Origin: JBMYYE01 sp049609065
GTDB taxonomy: Bacteria > Pseudomonadota > Alphaproteobacteria > Rhodobacterales > Rhodobacteraceae
DNA length: 32,232 nucleotides
Reading direction: 5' to 3'
NCBI GenBank assembly: GCA_049609065.1
Contig: JBMYYE010000013.1
Location: 1 to 32,232 of the forward strand
Shown here: in pieces, positions 24,754 through 32,232 of the stretch
How positions within the stretch are numbered: the stretch's first letter is position 1
How the letters are laid out: every line of letters begins with the position of its first letter
Position numbers and translations under genes: made by a program
The notes under the pieces: generated by a model
The model's database searches: none
What the model was told of the DNA's origin: nothing
Seen by the model: the letters and a program-made list of their open reading frames with translations, nothing else

Positions 24754-25767
24754 ATGAAAATGACGTTCACTCGCCGCGCCGCTCTTGGTGCCATTGCTGG
24801 TGTAGCTGCGCTCTCATCTGTCGCGACCGCGGCATTTGCTGAAACCGTGCGCCTACGCTTCCATACATTCTATGGAACCGAAATTGACGATATCGCGAAA
24901 AAGTTCCGCAACACGGTTAAAGAAAAATCTGACGGCACACTGCGCATCCAATATTTCCGCGGAGGCGAACTTGTTGCATCAGATCAGTTTGCAGATTCCG
25001 TGTCCAAAGGGACACTCGACATTGTGCACGGCACTGGCGGCTACTGGTCCGGCCAAATCGATATCGGCAACCTCGAAGCAGGCCTTCCAGGTGCGTGGAC
25101 AAGTGTTGAAGAAGCAAAAGAGTTTTTCAACTCTGAGCCAATCGATGCCATGCTCAAAGAAGCCTACGCAGAAGCAGGCTCCGTTTACCTTGGTAAAGGT
25201 TACGGCCACAACTACGACATCTTGACCAAAGAGCCGATTACATCTTTGGCAGATCTCAAAACGCGCAAAATCCGTGCAACCTCAAACGTTGCCAAAGTCC
25301 TATCCGCGTTTGACATTCCAACTGTATATCTTCCGTCTCAGGAACTCTATATCGGCATGTCCACAGGCGTGATCGATGGCGCGATTTATGGTGGCCCTGT
25401 TGAATACGAGCAGCTCAAATTGCACGAAACCGCAACACATTACACTTACATGAATATGTTGATGCCAGGCTGGACTGAAACATTCTTGGCAAATCCTGCA
25501 ACATGGGAAAAGCTATCTGATGAGCACAAAGTGATCTTGAAAGATGCAATCGTCGAATTTGCGGATGACATCCATCAATGGCTTGCAGATGGCAACGCAG
25601 GTGTAGCCGAAGGCACATTTACATATGCAACACTTCCAGAAGCGGATTCCAAAGCCTTAACAGCTGCGTCCCAAGCTGTTTGGGAAGAAGAAGCTGCGCG
25701 TTCCGATCGCAACCGGGCACTTGTTGACGCCCTTATCGCGAATGCAAAGGCTAAAGGCCGTTTGTAA
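24754..25767 (+). CDS. dctP: TRAP transporter substrate-binding protein (DctP family), second system
   Basis: A 337-residue periplasmic binding protein. The start at 24754 follows AAAGGAGGAAA; a longer frame from 24700 lacks such a site and hides the signal peptide. The signal (FTRRAALGAIAG, cut at AFA-E, 29/30) has a twin-arginine and may use the Tat pathway. The family core includes LRFHTFYG, VKEKSDGTLRIQYFRGGEL (55-73), and LKTRKIRATSNVAK with Arg174 as the probable carboxylate-binding residue. First gene of the second dctPQM operon. The next loci encode glutarate/5-aminovalerate catabolism, so a C5 acid is a guess for the ligand. Confidence 0.92.
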   Translation: MKMTFTRRAALGAIAGVAALSSVATAAFAETVRLRFHTFYGTEIDDIAKKFRNTVKEKSDGTLRIQYFRGGELVASDQFADSVSKGTLDIVHGTGGYWSGQIDIGNLEAGLPGAWTSVEEAKEFFNSEPIDAMLKEAYAEAGSVYLGKGYGHNYDILTKEPITSLADLKTRKIRATSNVAKVLSAFDIPTVYLPSQELYIGMSTGVIDGAIYGGPVEYEQLKLHETATHYTYMNMLMPGWTETFLANPATWEKLSDEHKVILKDAIVEFADDIHQWLADGNAGVAEGTFTYATLPEADSKALTAASQAVWEEEAARSDRNRALVDALIANAKAKGRL

Positions 25768-26393
25768 TGGGTTTGGTGACAAGATATCTTGTCATTCAAG
25801 ATGGCCTGTCCGAATATGTCGGGCGGGCCATTTCTTGGTTGACGCTTGCGATGATCGCCGTGCTCATGCTGGAAATCGTTGCGCGCTATTTTCTCAATTC
25901 GCCTACAATTTGGGCCCATGAACTTTCAACCATGCTTTATGGTGGATTCTGTTTGCTGGCAGGCGCCTACACATTACGCCACCGCGGCCATGTCCGTTCA
26001 GAAGTGATCTGGGGGCTCTTGGGACCACGGGGCAAAGCAGCTTGTGATACGCTTATTTTTGCCATCGGCCTCTTTGTTATGGGGGTGTTTTTCAAGATGT
26101 CCTTTGACTTTGCCGCTGAAAGCTGGACCGTAAAGGAATATTCAAACAAATCCGTCTGGCAACCTGCGCTCTATCCAATCAAAACGGTAATCCCTGTGGC
26201 GGTTGGCTTGGTTTGGTTGCAAAATCTCGCTGAATTCCTACGCGCCTTACTCGTGGCTTTGGGGATTGATTTTGTCGACCCTCGTGAGGGCGAAGCCCCC
26301 GATGATCCCGACCCTGGCAATGTGCCGATTTTGTTAGATGGGGATGCCGAAGAGGCCGTACACGGCCATCATGACACCCCACATAAACACTAG
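25767..26393 (+). CDS. dctQ: TRAP transporter small membrane subunit (DctQ family), second system
   Basis: A 208-residue protein whose ATG overlaps the dctP stop (TAATG), so translation is coupled. It has four predicted helices and the DctQ loop AYTLRHRGHVRSEVIWGLL (about 68-86), equivalent to the conserved motif of the first system. The C-terminal 40 residues are acidic and His-rich (DPREGEAPDDPDPG, HGHHDTPHKH), longer than in the first DctQ and probably cytosolic. It forms the membrane complex with the DctM subunit. Confidence 0.92.
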   Translation: MGLVTRYLVIQDGLSEYVGRAISWLTLAMIAVLMLEIVARYFLNSPTIWAHELSTMLYGGFCLLAGAYTLRHRGHVRSEVIWGLLGPRGKAACDTLIFAIGLFVMGVFFKMSFDFAAESWTVKEYSNKSVWQPALYPIKTVIPVAVGLVWLQNLAEFLRALLVALGIDFVDPREGEAPDDPDPGNVPILLDGDAEEAVHGHHDTPHKH

Positions 26394-26421
26394 CCCAACC
26401 CTTTATCTGGGAGGATAAATT

Positions 26422-27735
26422 ATGGCGGAACTCGATCCCCTTACGATCACCGCAATTTTGTTTTTGTCTATGCTCGGCTTGATGGCGCTTGGTGCGCCTT
26501 TGGCATGGGCTTTGACAATCGTAGGTGCAGGTAGCGCCTACATTCTCTATGGCGATGGCGGGCTTGACCTGTTGATATCGTCCACATTTTCAGCCATGGA
26601 CAATTTCTTGCTTGTGGCGCTTCCTATGTTTATTTTCATGGGCTTGGTGCTCCAGAGATCTGGCATCACCGATGATCTCTTTGAAATGATCCACAAACTC
26701 ATGGGACGTTTACCTGGCGGTTTGGGCATCGGCACAGTTATCATCTGTGCGTTGATTGCTGCGATGGCTGGTGTATCTGGGGCCGCGACTGTGTCCTTGG
26801 GCATCATTGCCCTGCCCGCGATGCTCAAACGTGGTTATGATCCCAAATTGGTAACCGGCACAATCATGGCAGGCGGCGCTTTGGGGTTCTTGATCCCTCC
26901 ATCTGTCTTGATGATTATCTACGCGTTTTTGTCTCGGGATTCCGTGGGGAAACTCTTTGCGGCGGGCCTGATGCCGGGCTTAATGCTTGCGACGATTTAC
27001 ATCGCCTATATTTTGGTCCGTTGTCGGATCAATCCCAATATGGGCCCCCCTGCTGAAGAGCAATTCACACTCAAAGAAAAGCTCCTTTCGCTACGGTTTT
27101 TGATTGCGCCTGGCTTGCTCATCGCAACCGTTTTGGGGTGCATTATCGGTGGGGTAACGTCGCCCTCAGAAGCCTCCGCAATCGGTGCATTTGGATCGCT
27201 TGTCATTGCCGGCATCCAAAAACGGCTCAGCTGGGACATGATGCACTATGTGATGATGACCACCACCAAATTGATGGGGATGCTCATGTGGATCACCATC
27301 GCGGCGGTCTTCTTCTCAAAAATCTATGTGGGCCTTGGTGCAGGCATGATTGTTGGCGAATTGATCGAAGATTTTGACGTTCAGCCGATCATGGTGATCA
27401 TTATGATGTTGGCCACTTATTTTGTCTTAGGCATGTTCTTGGATGATTTCGCGATTGTCTTTATCACGGTGCCACTCTTTGTGCCGATCGTGCGCGATCT
27501 TGGCTATGACACGACATGGTTTGCGGTGCTCTTTATCCTCTCCATGCAATCCGCATATTTAACGCCGCCCTTTGGCTACAACCTATTTTATATGCGCTCA
27601 GTGGCCCCGCCAGAGATCACGATTGTGGACATCTACAAAGCCGCGCTCCCCTTTGTTGCCCTACAAATCCTTGGGCTCGCATTGGTGGTGGCATTCCCAC
27701 AAATCGCGCTGTGGCTTCCGAACTTAATCTTCTAA
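26422..27735 (+). CDS. dctM: TRAP transporter large membrane subunit (DctM family), second system
   Basis: A 437-residue inner-membrane protein with about twelve helices. It carries family landmarks: LPMFIFMGLVLQRSGITDDLF (about 65-87), VSGAATVSLGIIALPAMLKRGYDP, FLIPPSVLMIIYAF, and the C-terminal YLTPPFGYNLFYMR. It starts after a GGGAGGATAAATT site, 28 bp after dctQ. It would carry out sodium-driven uptake of the DctP-bound substrate. It ends 25 bp before a strong bidirectional terminator. Confidence 0.93.
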   Translation: MAELDPLTITAILFLSMLGLMALGAPLAWALTIVGAGSAYILYGDGGLDLLISSTFSAMDNFLLVALPMFIFMGLVLQRSGITDDLFEMIHKLMGRLPGGLGIGTVIICALIAAMAGVSGAATVSLGIIALPAMLKRGYDPKLVTGTIMAGGALGFLIPPSVLMIIYAFLSRDSVGKLFAAGLMPGLMLATIYIAYILVRCRINPNMGPPAEEQFTLKEKLLSLRFLIAPGLLIATVLGCIIGGVTSPSEASAIGAFGSLVIAGIQKRLSWDMMHYVMMTTTKLMGMLMWITIAAVFFSKIYVGLGAGMIVGELIEDFDVQPIMVIIMMLATYFVLGMFLDDFAIVFITVPLFVPIVRDLGYDTTWFAVLFILSMQSAYLTPPFGYNLFYMRSVAPPEITIVDIYKAALPFVALQILGLALVVAFPQIALWLPNLIF

Positions 27736-27760
27736 GATCCGGCAGCTCGCTAAAATAAAA

Positions 27761-27791
27761 GCCGCCCGCATGAAAATGCGGGCGGCTTTTT
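27761..27791. terminator. bidirectional rho-independent terminator
   Basis: A perfect 11-bp stem (GCCGCCCGCAT, 27761-27771; ATGCGGGCGGC, 27776-27786) with a GAAA tetraloop is followed by T5 on the plus strand. It is preceded by AAAATAAAA, which gives a T-rich run on the minus strand. It ends both the second TRAP operon and the convergent CoA-transferase gene. Confidence 0.92.
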
Positions 27792-27812
27792 AATTCAGAC
27801 GTATAGGTACGA

Positions 27813-28925
27813 CTAGTCCCTCTTGGACGGCAAAACAGGCGCTGTTTTGTCAAGGGCGAGATCCGCATCTGAAAACACCCACGGGCCCCGCACACCTTTG
27901 ATGCCCTCAGGTTCAATCACCAGGCCACGGGCCTGAATTTGAGGATCCTTAAACGCTTCACCAATAGAGTTAATCGGTCCAGCGGGCACCGTCGCGGCCT
28001 CAAGTGCAGCCAAAAGTTTCGCGGATGGCCACTCTGCAGTCGCGCGCTCAATTTCCGCTGTCAGCGCTACACGGTTTTCCACCCGCGCCCCATTGGTGAG
28101 GTAATCCGCATGGGCCGCCAAATCAGGGCGCTCCATTACGGTGCAAAACCGCTGAAACTGACCATCATTGCCAACGGCCAAAATTATATGACCATCCGCC
28201 GTTGGCAAAACTTGATAGGGCGAAATATTGGGGTGATCATTGCCTTTGCGCATGGGGCTTTCGCCCGTAGCAAGGTAGTTCATCGCCTGATTGGCAAGGA
28301 GCGCCGTGGCACAATCCAAAAGGGACATATCAATATGCTGCCCTTTGCCTGTGCGGTGACGTTGTTCAACCGCTGCTAAAATACCAATCGTGCCATAAAG
28401 GCCCGTGACCACATCCGTCACCGCCACGCCCACTTTTTGCGGTTGGCGATCTGGTTCGCCCGTAATCGACATCAGACCCGAAATTCCTTGGATCAAGAAG
28501 TCATATCCTGCGCGCTTTGCATATGGCCCATCTTGGCCAAAACCTGTGATCGAGCAATAGATCAAACGTGGATTGATCTCTTTGAGGCTGTCATAATCAA
28601 GCCCATATTTTTTGAGCCCCCCAACCTTAAAATTTTCGATCAAAATATCCGCATCCGCAATAAGTTCACGCACATAGGCTTGCCCTTCAGGGGTCCTGAA
28701 ATCTGCAACAACTGCATCCTTGCCTCGGTTTGCTGCGTAATAATAGGCCGCGGTTTTGTCACCATCACGCTCAATAAACGGAGGGCCCCAGCTGCGTGTA
28801 TCATCGCCCGTTTCTGCTTCGACTTTCACCACTTTCGCCCCGAGATCAGCCAAAGACTGACCAATCCACGGGCCAGCAAGAATACGGGCCAGTTCAACAA
28901 CTTTCAAACCTTCAAGAGGGGACAT
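27813..28925 (-). CDS. class III CoA-transferase, probably succinyl-CoA:glutarate type
   Basis: A 370-residue CaiB/BaiF-family CoA-transferase, which moves CoA between carboxylic acids. It has family signatures: EGLKVVELARILAGPWIGQSL at the start, ADLGAKVVKVE (26-36), YDSLKEINPRLIYCSITGFGQ, and VAVTD171VVTGLYG, where Asp171 matches the catalytic Asp that forms the acyl-enzyme anhydride, followed by GKGQHIDMSLLD. The next locus holds glutaryl-CoA dehydrogenase, so activation of glutarate with succinyl-CoA (as in human SUGCT) is the likely reaction, by context. It starts after AAAGGAACC and follows the XRE-cupin gene by 35 bp on the same strand; it ends at the shared terminator. Confidence 0.88.
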   Translation of the reverse strand: MSPLEGLKVVELARILAGPWIGQSLADLGAKVVKVEAETGDDTRSWGPPFIERDGDKTAAYYYAANRGKDAVVADFRTPEGQAYVRELIADADILIENFKVGGLKKYGLDYDSLKEINPRLIYCSITGFGQDGPYAKRAGYDFLIQGISGLMSITGEPDRQPQKVGVAVTDVVTGLYGTIGILAAVEQRHRTGKGQHIDMSLLDCATALLANQAMNYLATGESPMRKGNDHPNISPYQVLPTADGHIILAVGNDGQFQRFCTVMERPDLAAHADYLTNGARVENRVALTAEIERATAEWPSAKLLAALEAATVPAGPINSIGEAFKDPQIQARGLVIEPEGIKGVRGPWVFSDADLALDKTAPVLPSKRD

Positions 28926-28960
28926 ATATGGTTCCTTTATTTCGCTATGAGAGCTTCAAT

Positions 28961-29542
28961 TCACAGATAAGGTGGCGTACAGGCCGAAATCACTTCGGCC
29001 GGACGATCAGAGATATTACGGAACCGGTGCGGTTCACGGCTATTAAACAAATAGGCATCACCTGCCTTAAGGACGCGCACTTCGGTTCCAACGGTCACCT
29101 CGATTTCACCTGACACCACGATTCCACCTTCATTGGCATCGTGCTCAATCATCGAGGCACCTGTGTCTGCGCCCGCTTCGTACCACTCATGCAAAAGCTG
29201 CAAGCCATGCGCCTTGGCATCCCCCACTTGCTTAATGGCTATTTTTTGAACGCCGGGCTCGTCGCTTCGATAAAGAAGCGAAGTTAAGTCACGCAACTCC
29301 GATGGCGTGAAAAAGGGATGGGGGTTACTGAGGGACTCTGGCTCAAAAAATTCAGACATACTAATGCCAAATCCACCTAAAATCCTGCGCAAAGAGGCCA
29401 CGGAGGGGCTACTTCTATTCGTTTCGATCATTGAAATTTGCCCATGAGGCACACCTGCCGCATCGGCTAACTGCCTTTGGGATAGGCCAAATTGTGCTCT
29501 CAGGGCCTTCAATCGCTCACCAACATCAAATTCTTCGGTCAT
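28961..29542 (-). CDS. XRE-cupin transcriptional regulator
   Basis: A 193-residue regulator with an XRE HTH (7-65: ERLKALRAQFGLSQRQLADA, then VPHGQISMIETNRSSPSVASL) and a C-terminal cupin (about 115-190: GGIVVSGEIEVTVGTEVRVL, GDAYLFNSREPHRFRN). The layout is that of PuuR, the repressor of putrescine catabolism, and similar proteins that sense amine or amino-acid catabolites. The start at 29542 (MTEEFDVGERL) is preferred; a longer frame to 29593 adds residues unlike the family. It is cotranscribed with the CoA-transferase and divergent from the aminotransferase, so it probably controls both units. A palindrome at 29619-29630 in the shared promoter is its candidate site. Confidence 0.9.
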   Translation of the reverse strand: MTEEFDVGERLKALRAQFGLSQRQLADAAGVPHGQISMIETNRSSPSVASLRRILGGFGISMSEFFEPESLSNPHPFFTPSELRDLTSLLYRSDEPGVQKIAIKQVGDAKAHGLQLLHEWYEAGADTGASMIEHDANEGGIVVSGEIEVTVGTEVRVLKAGDAYLFNSREPHRFRNISDRPAEVISACTPPYL

Positions 29543-29618
29543 AATACTGCTTTCGTTGCTTTTCTCTCTGCAGAATAGCCGATTCCCCCACATCTGCGCA
29601 ATTTTTTACTAGTATAGA

Positions 29619-29630
29619 TCAATATATTGA
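29619..29630. promoter_or_regulatory. TCAATATATTGA palindrome in the divergent promoter
   Basis: A perfect 12-bp palindrome lies between the XRE-cupin gene (start 29542) and the aminotransferase gene (start 29678). The position allows one XRE-cupin dimer to control both directions. It overlaps AT-rich sequence that may be part of a -10 region. Confidence 0.5.
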
Positions 29631-29677
29631 GCAATAGTGTTCAAAATTTAAAACAACCTCGTGGAGGAGATTCGCTT

Positions 29678-30982
29678 ATGACCATCACAAATGATCTAAA
29701 AAAACGCCGGGATAGCGCCGTCGCCCTGGGCGTCTCAACCCGCGGTATTTACGCTGAACGCGCCAAAAACGCTGAGCTTTGGGATGTGGACGGCAATCGC
29801 TTTATCGATTTCGCAGCTGGCATCGCGGTGAACAATACCGGCCATTGCCACCCTGCAGTCATGGCAGCTGTGTCCAAACAAGCCGACATGTTCACCCATA
29901 CCTGTTTTCATGTGGCTCCCTATGAAAACTATATTTCCTTGGCGGAACGTTTGAACCGCGCAACACCAGGGTCATTCGACAAAAAGACAATGCTGGTGAC
30001 AACTGGCGCAGAAGCCGTTGAAAATGCAATTAAAATGGCACGCGCCTATACTGGCCGTTCTGGCGTCATTGCGTTTACAGGCGGGTTCCATGGCCGTACT
30101 CTTTTGGGCATGGCGCTTTGCGGAAAAGTCAATCCATACAAAAAAGCATTCGGCGCAATGCCACCAGAAGTGCTCCATGTTCCATTCCCAAATGAATTTC
30201 ATGGTATTTCTGTTCAAGACAGCCTTGATGTTTTGGACAACATGCTGCGTTCTTCCATCGATCCAGAGCGCGTTGCAGCCATGATCATCGAACCCGTGCA
30301 AGGCGAAGGTGGGTTCAACATCGCGCAGCCAGAATTCCTAAGTGCCCTGCGCAAGATTTGCGACGAGCATGGTATCATTTTGATTGCAGACGAAGTTCAA
30401 ACAGGCATCGCCCGCACAGGGAAGCTTTTCGCATTTGAACATTCTGGTGTTGCTGCTGACTTGGTGGCGATGGCCAAAGGCTTGGCAGGCGGTTTCCCCC
30501 TTTCAGCCGTGACAGGGCGCGCCGAAGTCGTTGATGCGGCACCCGTTGGTGGCATCGGTGGCACATATGCAGGTAACCCATTGGCCGTGGCCGCAGCAGA
30601 TGCCGTTTTGGACGTGATTGAAGAAGAAAACCTCTGTGAACGGGCCACTGAAATCGGCGAACGGATCAAAAGCCGTCTCAATGATATCGCGGCACGCCCT
30701 GGCAACGAAACAATAGGCGACGTGCGTGGCCTTGGTGCGATGGTGGCGTTTGAATTGGTCACTGATCGCGTGACGAATGCCCCATACCCGACTTTAACGC
30801 AGGCGATCGTTGCCGAAGCTGAAAAACGTGGTTTGATCATCATTCCATGTGGCACACGCGCAAATGCAGTGCGCTTGCTGCCCCCACTGACCACGCCGAT
30901 GACCATCATCGATGAGGCATTGGATATCCTCGAAGCTTCAATCGAAGCCGCCACAAACGTAACCGCCCAAGCGGCAGAATAA
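29678..30982 (+). CDS. class III aminotransferase (4-aminobutyrate / 5-aminovalerate type)
   Basis: A 434-residue PLP enzyme of the GabT/DavT group that moves the omega-amino group of GABA or 5-aminovalerate to 2-oxoglutarate. It shows the full set of motifs: TTGAEAVENAIKMAR (108-122) for the phosphate site, FTGGFHGRTLLGM, EPVQGEGGF (205-213), IADEVQTGIARTG with Asp238 pairing the pyridine nitrogen, and MAKGLAGGFPLSAV with Lys267 as the Schiff-base lysine; GGTYAGNPLA follows. The start at 29678 has a GGAGGAGA site; an upstream in-frame ATG at 29627 lacks one. The operon with glutaryl-CoA dehydrogenase (10-bp gap) favours 5-aminovalerate (davT role) over GABA, but the sequence alone does not separate them. 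Confidence 0.92.
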   Translation: MTITNDLKKRRDSAVALGVSTRGIYAERAKNAELWDVDGNRFIDFAAGIAVNNTGHCHPAVMAAVSKQADMFTHTCFHVAPYENYISLAERLNRATPGSFDKKTMLVTTGAEAVENAIKMARAYTGRSGVIAFTGGFHGRTLLGMALCGKVNPYKKAFGAMPPEVLHVPFPNEFHGISVQDSLDVLDNMLRSSIDPERVAAMIIEPVQGEGGFNIAQPEFLSALRKICDEHGIILIADEVQTGIARTGKLFAFEHSGVAADLVAMAKGLAGGFPLSAVTGRAEVVDAAPVGGIGGTYAGNPLAVAAADAVLDVIEEENLCERATEIGERIKSRLNDIAARPGNETIGDVRGLGAMVAFELVTDRVTNAPYPTLTQAIVAEAEKRGLIIIPCGTRANAVRLLPPLTTPMTIIDEALDILEASIEAATNVTAQAAE

Positions 30983-30992
30983 GGAGTTCATC

Positions 30993-32207
30993 ATGGCCAA
31001 AGATCTAGCCCCACAATCCAAACCCGACCTCAACACGTTTGTTTGGGATGATCCTTTCCTTTTGGAAAACGAGCTTCATGAAGATGAGCGCATGATCCGT
31101 GATGCAGCCAAAGCCTATTGTGACGAAAAGCTCATGCCGCGCGTCACATCCGCCTTTGAAAACGAGGAAACCGATCCTGAGATCTTCCGCGAGATGGGTG
31201 AAATGGGCCTCCTTGGCACCACGATACCTGAGGAATACGGTGGCATCGGCGCAGGCTATGTCAGCTATGGTCTGGTCGCGCGGGAAGTTGAGCGTATCGA
31301 CAGCGGCTATCGGTCCATGATGTCGGTTCAATCGTCTCTCGTCATGTATCCGATCTATGCCTATGGCTCCGAAGAGCAGCGTATGAAATACCTGCCGAAA
31401 CTCTCCAGCGGCGAATATATCGGCTGTTTTGGTCTAACGGAGCCTGATGCAGGTTCTGATCCGGGCAGCATGAAAACCACTGCGCGCAAAGTTGATGGTG
31501 GCTATGTTCTAAACGGGTCCAAAATGTGGATTTCGAACGCACCGATTGCGGATGTTTTTGTGGTCTGGGCGAAATCCGACGCCCATGGCGGCAAAATCCG
31601 CGGGTTTATTTTGGACAAAGGGACCAAAGGTCTCTCTGCGCCTAAAATCGAAAACAAAGCATCCTTGCGGGCCTCCATCACGGGTGAAATTGTCATGAGC
31701 GATGTCGAAGTGTCCGAAGACGCGCTTTTGCCAAATGTTGAGGGTCTCAAAGGGCCGTTTGGCTGTTTGAACCGCGCACGTTACGGCATTGCGTGGGGTG
31801 CTATGGGCGCAGCCGAAGCCTGCTGGCATGCAGCGCGCCAATATGGACTTGATCGCAAACAATTTGGGAAACCGCTCGCGCAAATGCAGCTTTTCCAGCT
31901 CAAACTTGCCAATATGCAGACTGAAATTTCCTTAGGTATGCAAGCCGCATTGCGGGTTGGTCGCCTCATGGATGATGCCAAAGCAGCGCCAGAAATGGTC
32001 TCAATCATTAAGCGCAACAATTGCGGCAAAGCGCTCGAAATTGCACGCCACGCCCGCGACATGCATGGCGGCAACGGTATCAGCCTCGATTTCCACGTGA
32101 TCCGCCATATGGTGAATTTGGAAACTGTGAATACCTATGAAGGCACCCATGATGTGCATGCCCTCATTTTGGGACGTGCACAAACCGGACTTCAAGCCTT
32201 TTTCTAA
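30993..32207 (+). CDS. gcdH: glutaryl-CoA dehydrogenase
   Basis: A 404-residue FAD enzyme that oxidises and decarboxylates glutaryl-CoA to crotonyl-CoA and CO2, passing electrons to ETF. It matches human and bacterial GCDH closely at key places: GYRSMMSVQSSLVMYPIYAY, where Arg107 corresponds to the arginine that holds the substrate carboxylate; CFGLTEPDAGSDPGSM (145-160) and WISNAP for FAD; KASLRASITG (222-231); and VNTYEGTHDVHALILGRA with Glu383 as catalytic base. Start at 30993 follows AAGGAG. It is cotranscribed with the aminotransferase upstream. Together with the CoA-transferase it completes the glutarate part of lysine or 5-aminovalerate breakdown. Confidence 0.96.
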   Translation: MAKDLAPQSKPDLNTFVWDDPFLLENELHEDERMIRDAAKAYCDEKLMPRVTSAFENEETDPEIFREMGEMGLLGTTIPEEYGGIGAGYVSYGLVAREVERIDSGYRSMMSVQSSLVMYPIYAYGSEEQRMKYLPKLSSGEYIGCFGLTEPDAGSDPGSMKTTARKVDGGYVLNGSKMWISNAPIADVFVVWAKSDAHGGKIRGFILDKGTKGLSAPKIENKASLRASITGEIVMSDVEVSEDALLPNVEGLKGPFGCLNRARYGIAWGAMGAAEACWHAARQYGLDRKQFGKPLAQMQLFQLKLANMQTEISLGMQAALRVGRLMDDAKAAPEMVSIIKRNNCGKALEIARHARDMHGGNGISLDFHVIRHMVNLETVNTYEGTHDVHALILGRAQTGLQAFF

Positions 32208-32232
32208 GACTCCCTAGACATGTCAGGGCAAC

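Overview
The window reads as chromosomal DNA from an alphaproteobacterium, most likely a marine Rhodobacteraceae (Roseobacter group). Grounds: moderate GC, two complete TRAP transporters (dctPQM order), a fused hydantoinase/5-oxoprolinase, RTX and Hint-domain exoproteins, a membrane-anchored LytTR protein, and a glutarate/5-aminovalerate catabolic locus with a glutaryl-CoA dehydrogenase. The taxonomic call is inference from gene content. No rRNA, tRNA, CRISPR array, transposase or integrase was recognised.

Region 1 (1-2210, minus strand): a large RTX calcium-binding exoprotein runs off the left edge. It carries two lesions, an in-frame TAG and a one-base shift in a G7 run. Two small, poorly supported ORFs lie directly upstream, each one base from the next start.

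Region 2 (2211-7524): an AraC-type regulator on the plus strand, then an AT-richer minus-strand block: an XRE regulator, a small lipoprotein, a secreted phospholipase A2-like protein with a ricin-type lectin tail, and a membrane LytTR regulator. The block looks like an accessory exotoxin or exoenzyme module.

Region 3 (7525-9732): a LysR regulator with an OxyR-like effector domain lacking the redox cysteines, divergent from the Na+/H+ antiporter gene nhaA. The two genes share a perfect 11-bp inverted repeat that forms both ribosome-binding leaders.

Region 4 (9886-15525, minus): a LuxR-HTH/alpha-beta-hydrolase fusion with a degenerate catalytic triad, followed by a secreted von Willebrand A protein, an exported protein with a 14-residue tandem repeat, and a probable lipoprotein. 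A hairpin occludes the vWA ribosome-binding site.

Region 5 (15654-22957): a fused HyuA-HyuB hydantoinase/oxoprolinase, divergent from a dctPQM TRAP operon followed by a winged-helix MarR-like regulator. A perfect TTGACA-N3-TGTCAA palindrome sits between the divergent genes. The likely job is import and ring opening of a lactam or hydantoin-type compound.

Region 6 (23005-23994): a solitary Hint-domain protein, then about 760 bp of AT-rich non-coding DNA.

Region 7 (24754-32207): a second dctPQM operon ending at a strong bidirectional terminator; a minus-strand pair of XRE-cupin regulator and class III CoA-transferase; and, divergent from it, an aminotransferase plus glutaryl-CoA dehydrogenase. 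Together they suggest uptake and breakdown of 5-aminovalerate or glutarate (a lysine degradation branch) toward crotonyl-CoA, controlled by the XRE-cupin protein through a palindrome in the divergent promoter.
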